Shown: positions 41,999-43,145 of the stretch, one piece after another
Numbering within the stretch: position 1 is the first letter of the stretch
Layout of the letters: every line of letters begins with the position of its first letter
Assembly (NCBI GenBank): GCA_045587445.1
Contig: JAZNCH010000016.1
Location: 1-43,145, forward strand
Length of the DNA: 43,145 nucleotides
Reading direction: 5' to 3'
Origin: RGIG1995 sp045587445
Lineage (GTDB): Bacteria; Bacillota; Clostridia; Oscillospirales; CAG-272
The notes under the pieces: generated by a model
Database searches by the model: none
Told to the model about the DNA's origin: nothing
The model's input: the letters and a program-made list of their open reading frames with translations, nothing else
Position numbers and translations under genes: made by a program

Positions 41999-42292
41999 TC
42001 AGCAGAATTCTGTTTCATCAACGTATTCGTCTGTCAATATCTCCGTTTCGCCGTCATCATACATATATTCGTCATCGCCGAGGAATTCAGAAAGAAGGTC
42101 CTCTTCTGCCTTAACCCTCTTCGCGTGCTTGTAAAGCAATACGCCGCCTGCTATACCGCCCGCCGCCGACATCGCCAACAACACTGTCGCAAGATTCTTT
42201 TTCTTTGCAAAAAGCAAGAAAAACAGAATCATCATCGAAATTGACTGAATAACAAGAGTTATCCCCGCATAAAAAGCTGTCTTCTTAATCAT
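41999..42292 (-). CDS. Small two-helix membrane protein with acidic tail
   Basis: A 97-residue protein. Two hydrophobic helices (about 7-28 and 34-52) are joined by AKKKN, which predicts a hairpin with the loop in the cytoplasm or positive-inside orientation at the loop. A strongly acidic tail follows (EFLGDDEYMYDDGETEILTDEYVDETEF). No family is recognised. It follows prfB by 28 bases and precedes the C_GCAxxG_C_C gene by 17, so it is part of that operon. Confidence 0.7.
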   Translation of the reverse strand: MIKKTAFYAGITLVIQSISMMILFFLLFAKKKNLATVLLAMSAAGGIAGGVLLYKHAKRVKAEEDLLSEFLGDDEYMYDDGETEILTDEYVDETEFC

Positions 42293-42320
42293 ATCTGTAT
42301 TATCCTCCTATTTTTAATTT

Positions 42321-43145
42321 TTATATCTGTGCTTGTGATTTCAAATATGCATTGATAAAACCGTCAATCTCGCCGTCCATTACTGCAGAAATATTACCGT
42401 CTTCATACCCCGTTCTCGTATCCTTCGCTAAGGTATAGGGCATAAATACGTATGACCTTATCTGTGCACCCCACTCGATATTCGTCTTAACACCCTTGAT
42501 GTCTTCAATCTTATCAAGCTTTTCGCGCTCTTTTATTTCCATCAGCTTCGCTTTCAGCATCTTCATCGCCGTTTCTTTGTTTTGAAGCTGGCTTCTCTCT
42601 GTCTGACATCCTACTACGATACCCGTCGGTATGTGCAGAATTCTGATAGCTGAGTCGGTCTTGTTGATGTGCTGACCGCCCGCACCGCTTGAACGGTGAG
42701 CCGTTATCTCAAGCTCTTCTTCTTTAAGCTCAATCTTTCCGTCGTCTTCAAACTCGGGCATAACTTCTACCGATGCAAATGAAGTATGTCTCCTGCCCGA
42801 CGCATCAAAGGGGGATACACGAACCAAGCGATGTACTCCGTTTTCACCCTTAAGATAACCGTAAGCATTTTCGCCCTCTATCATTATAGTCGCACTCTTC
42901 AATCCCGCTTCGTCGCCGTCAAGCCAGTCAATTAGTTTAACGTTATAGCCGTGACGTTCGCCCCATCTCGTGTACATACGGTAAAGCATCTGCGCCCAGT
43001 CCTGAGCCTCTGTTCCGCCGGCACCGGGGTGGAATGATACAATTGCGTTATTCTTATCATATTCACCCGATAGCAGAGTTGCTATTCTTCTCGTTTCGAT
43101 TTCTTCGGTTATTGAATTCTGTTCGCCCAAAACCTCTTCAAGAAC
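42321..43145 (-). CDS. prfB: Peptide chain release factor 2, C-terminal part (5' end outside window)
   Basis: The frame is open to the window edge, giving 274 residues of RF2. The stop-recognition tripeptide is SPF in VRVSPFDASGRRHTSF, which marks RF2 (UGA/UAA) rather than RF1 (PxT). The catalytic GGQ is in SSGAGGQHINKTDSAIR. The domain order and the ending match RF2. The N-terminal domain and any programmed frameshift site at the 5' end lie outside the window. It is the first visible gene of a four-gene minus-strand operon. Confidence 0.96.
   Translation of the reverse strand, partial: VLEEVLGEQNSITEEIETRRIATLLSGEYDKNNAIVSFHPGAGGTEAQDWAQMLYRMYTRWGERHGYNVKLIDWLDGDEAGLKSATIMIEGENAYGYLKGENGVHRLVRVSPFDASGRRHTSFASVEVMPEFEDDGKIELKEEELEITAHRSSGAGGQHINKTDSAIRILHIPTGIVVGCQTERSQLQNKETAMKMLKAKLMEIKEREKLDKIEDIKGVKTNIEWGAQIRSYVFMPYTLAKDTRTGYEDGNISAVMDGEIDGFINAYLKSQAQI

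Noticed and set aside
1..43145. CRISPR arrays, tRNA or rRNA genes, prophage or insertion-sequence transposases
   Set aside because: No regularly spaced direct repeats, no cloverleaf-type tRNA sequence and no transposase or integrase frame was found on reading either strand.

Overview
The window looks like chromosome from an anaerobic, endospore-forming Clostridia-type Firmicute. The evidence is a set of sporulation genes (yqfC, yqfD, a ylbJ-like gene, spoIVA, a ylmC/ymxH PRC-barrel gene, sigG), AT-rich intergenic DNA, strong Shine-Dalgarno sequences, consensus sigma-A promoters, and palindromic intergenic repeats of the kind I associate with gut Clostridia (the habitat is an inference). Most genes lie on the minus strand. 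Both ends are cut inside genes: era at the left edge and prfB at the right edge.

Layout. 1-3236: minus operon yqfC-yqfD-phoH-ybeY-era, with a 101-bp inverted-repeat element between ybeY and era. 3301-4551: plus-strand ylbJ-like gene and a small Cys4 protein. 4560-7590: minus two-component system (response regulator then sensor kinase), with direct repeats at its promoter. 7732-9313: repeats, then a DUF3343 protein and a cysteine-desulfurase-like enzyme. 9323-10928: ECF sigma factor and a membrane partner. 11272-17093: minus operon trmL, MBL hydrolase, gltX, glnS, metY. 17157-19668: ywlG-type gene, then spoIVA-ymxH behind a sigma-E-type promoter. 19779-22141: GH3 glycosidase with a LacI-type operator. 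22175-25639: an unknown gene, an Lrp/AsnC regulator and comEC. 25771-29203: THF riboswitch, folT, folC, rarA and a 54-residue membrane protein. 29389-30186: sigG. 30469-32095: a secreted multidomain putative cysteine protease. 32137-38884: one operon from a perfect consensus promoter: TerB-N/TerB-C protein, BrxD-like ATPase, alaS and a lipoprotein. 38889-39931: a DUF6873-like protein and rpmB. 40012-40376: a small secreted protein. 40427-43145: repeats, then the minus operon prfB, small membrane protein, C_GCAxxG_C_C protein, EamA transporter.

The most unusual item is the TerB-domain protein plus BrxD-type ATPase pair (35916-38806). Families known from BREX and tellurite/phage-response systems are here translationally coupled and apparently co-transcribed with alanyl-tRNA synthetase, without the helicase, methylase or phosphatase partners usually seen. 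Other notable items are a clear tetrahydrofolate riboswitch upstream of a folate transporter, a secreted ricin-like/Big2/C39-like protein whose best start codon is AUU, a glutaminyl-tRNA synthetase next to GluRS, a ComEC with a degraded metallo-hydrolase motif, and palindromic repeats that directly abut the stop codons of two unrelated genes. All function calls come from reading the sequence; no database search was run.
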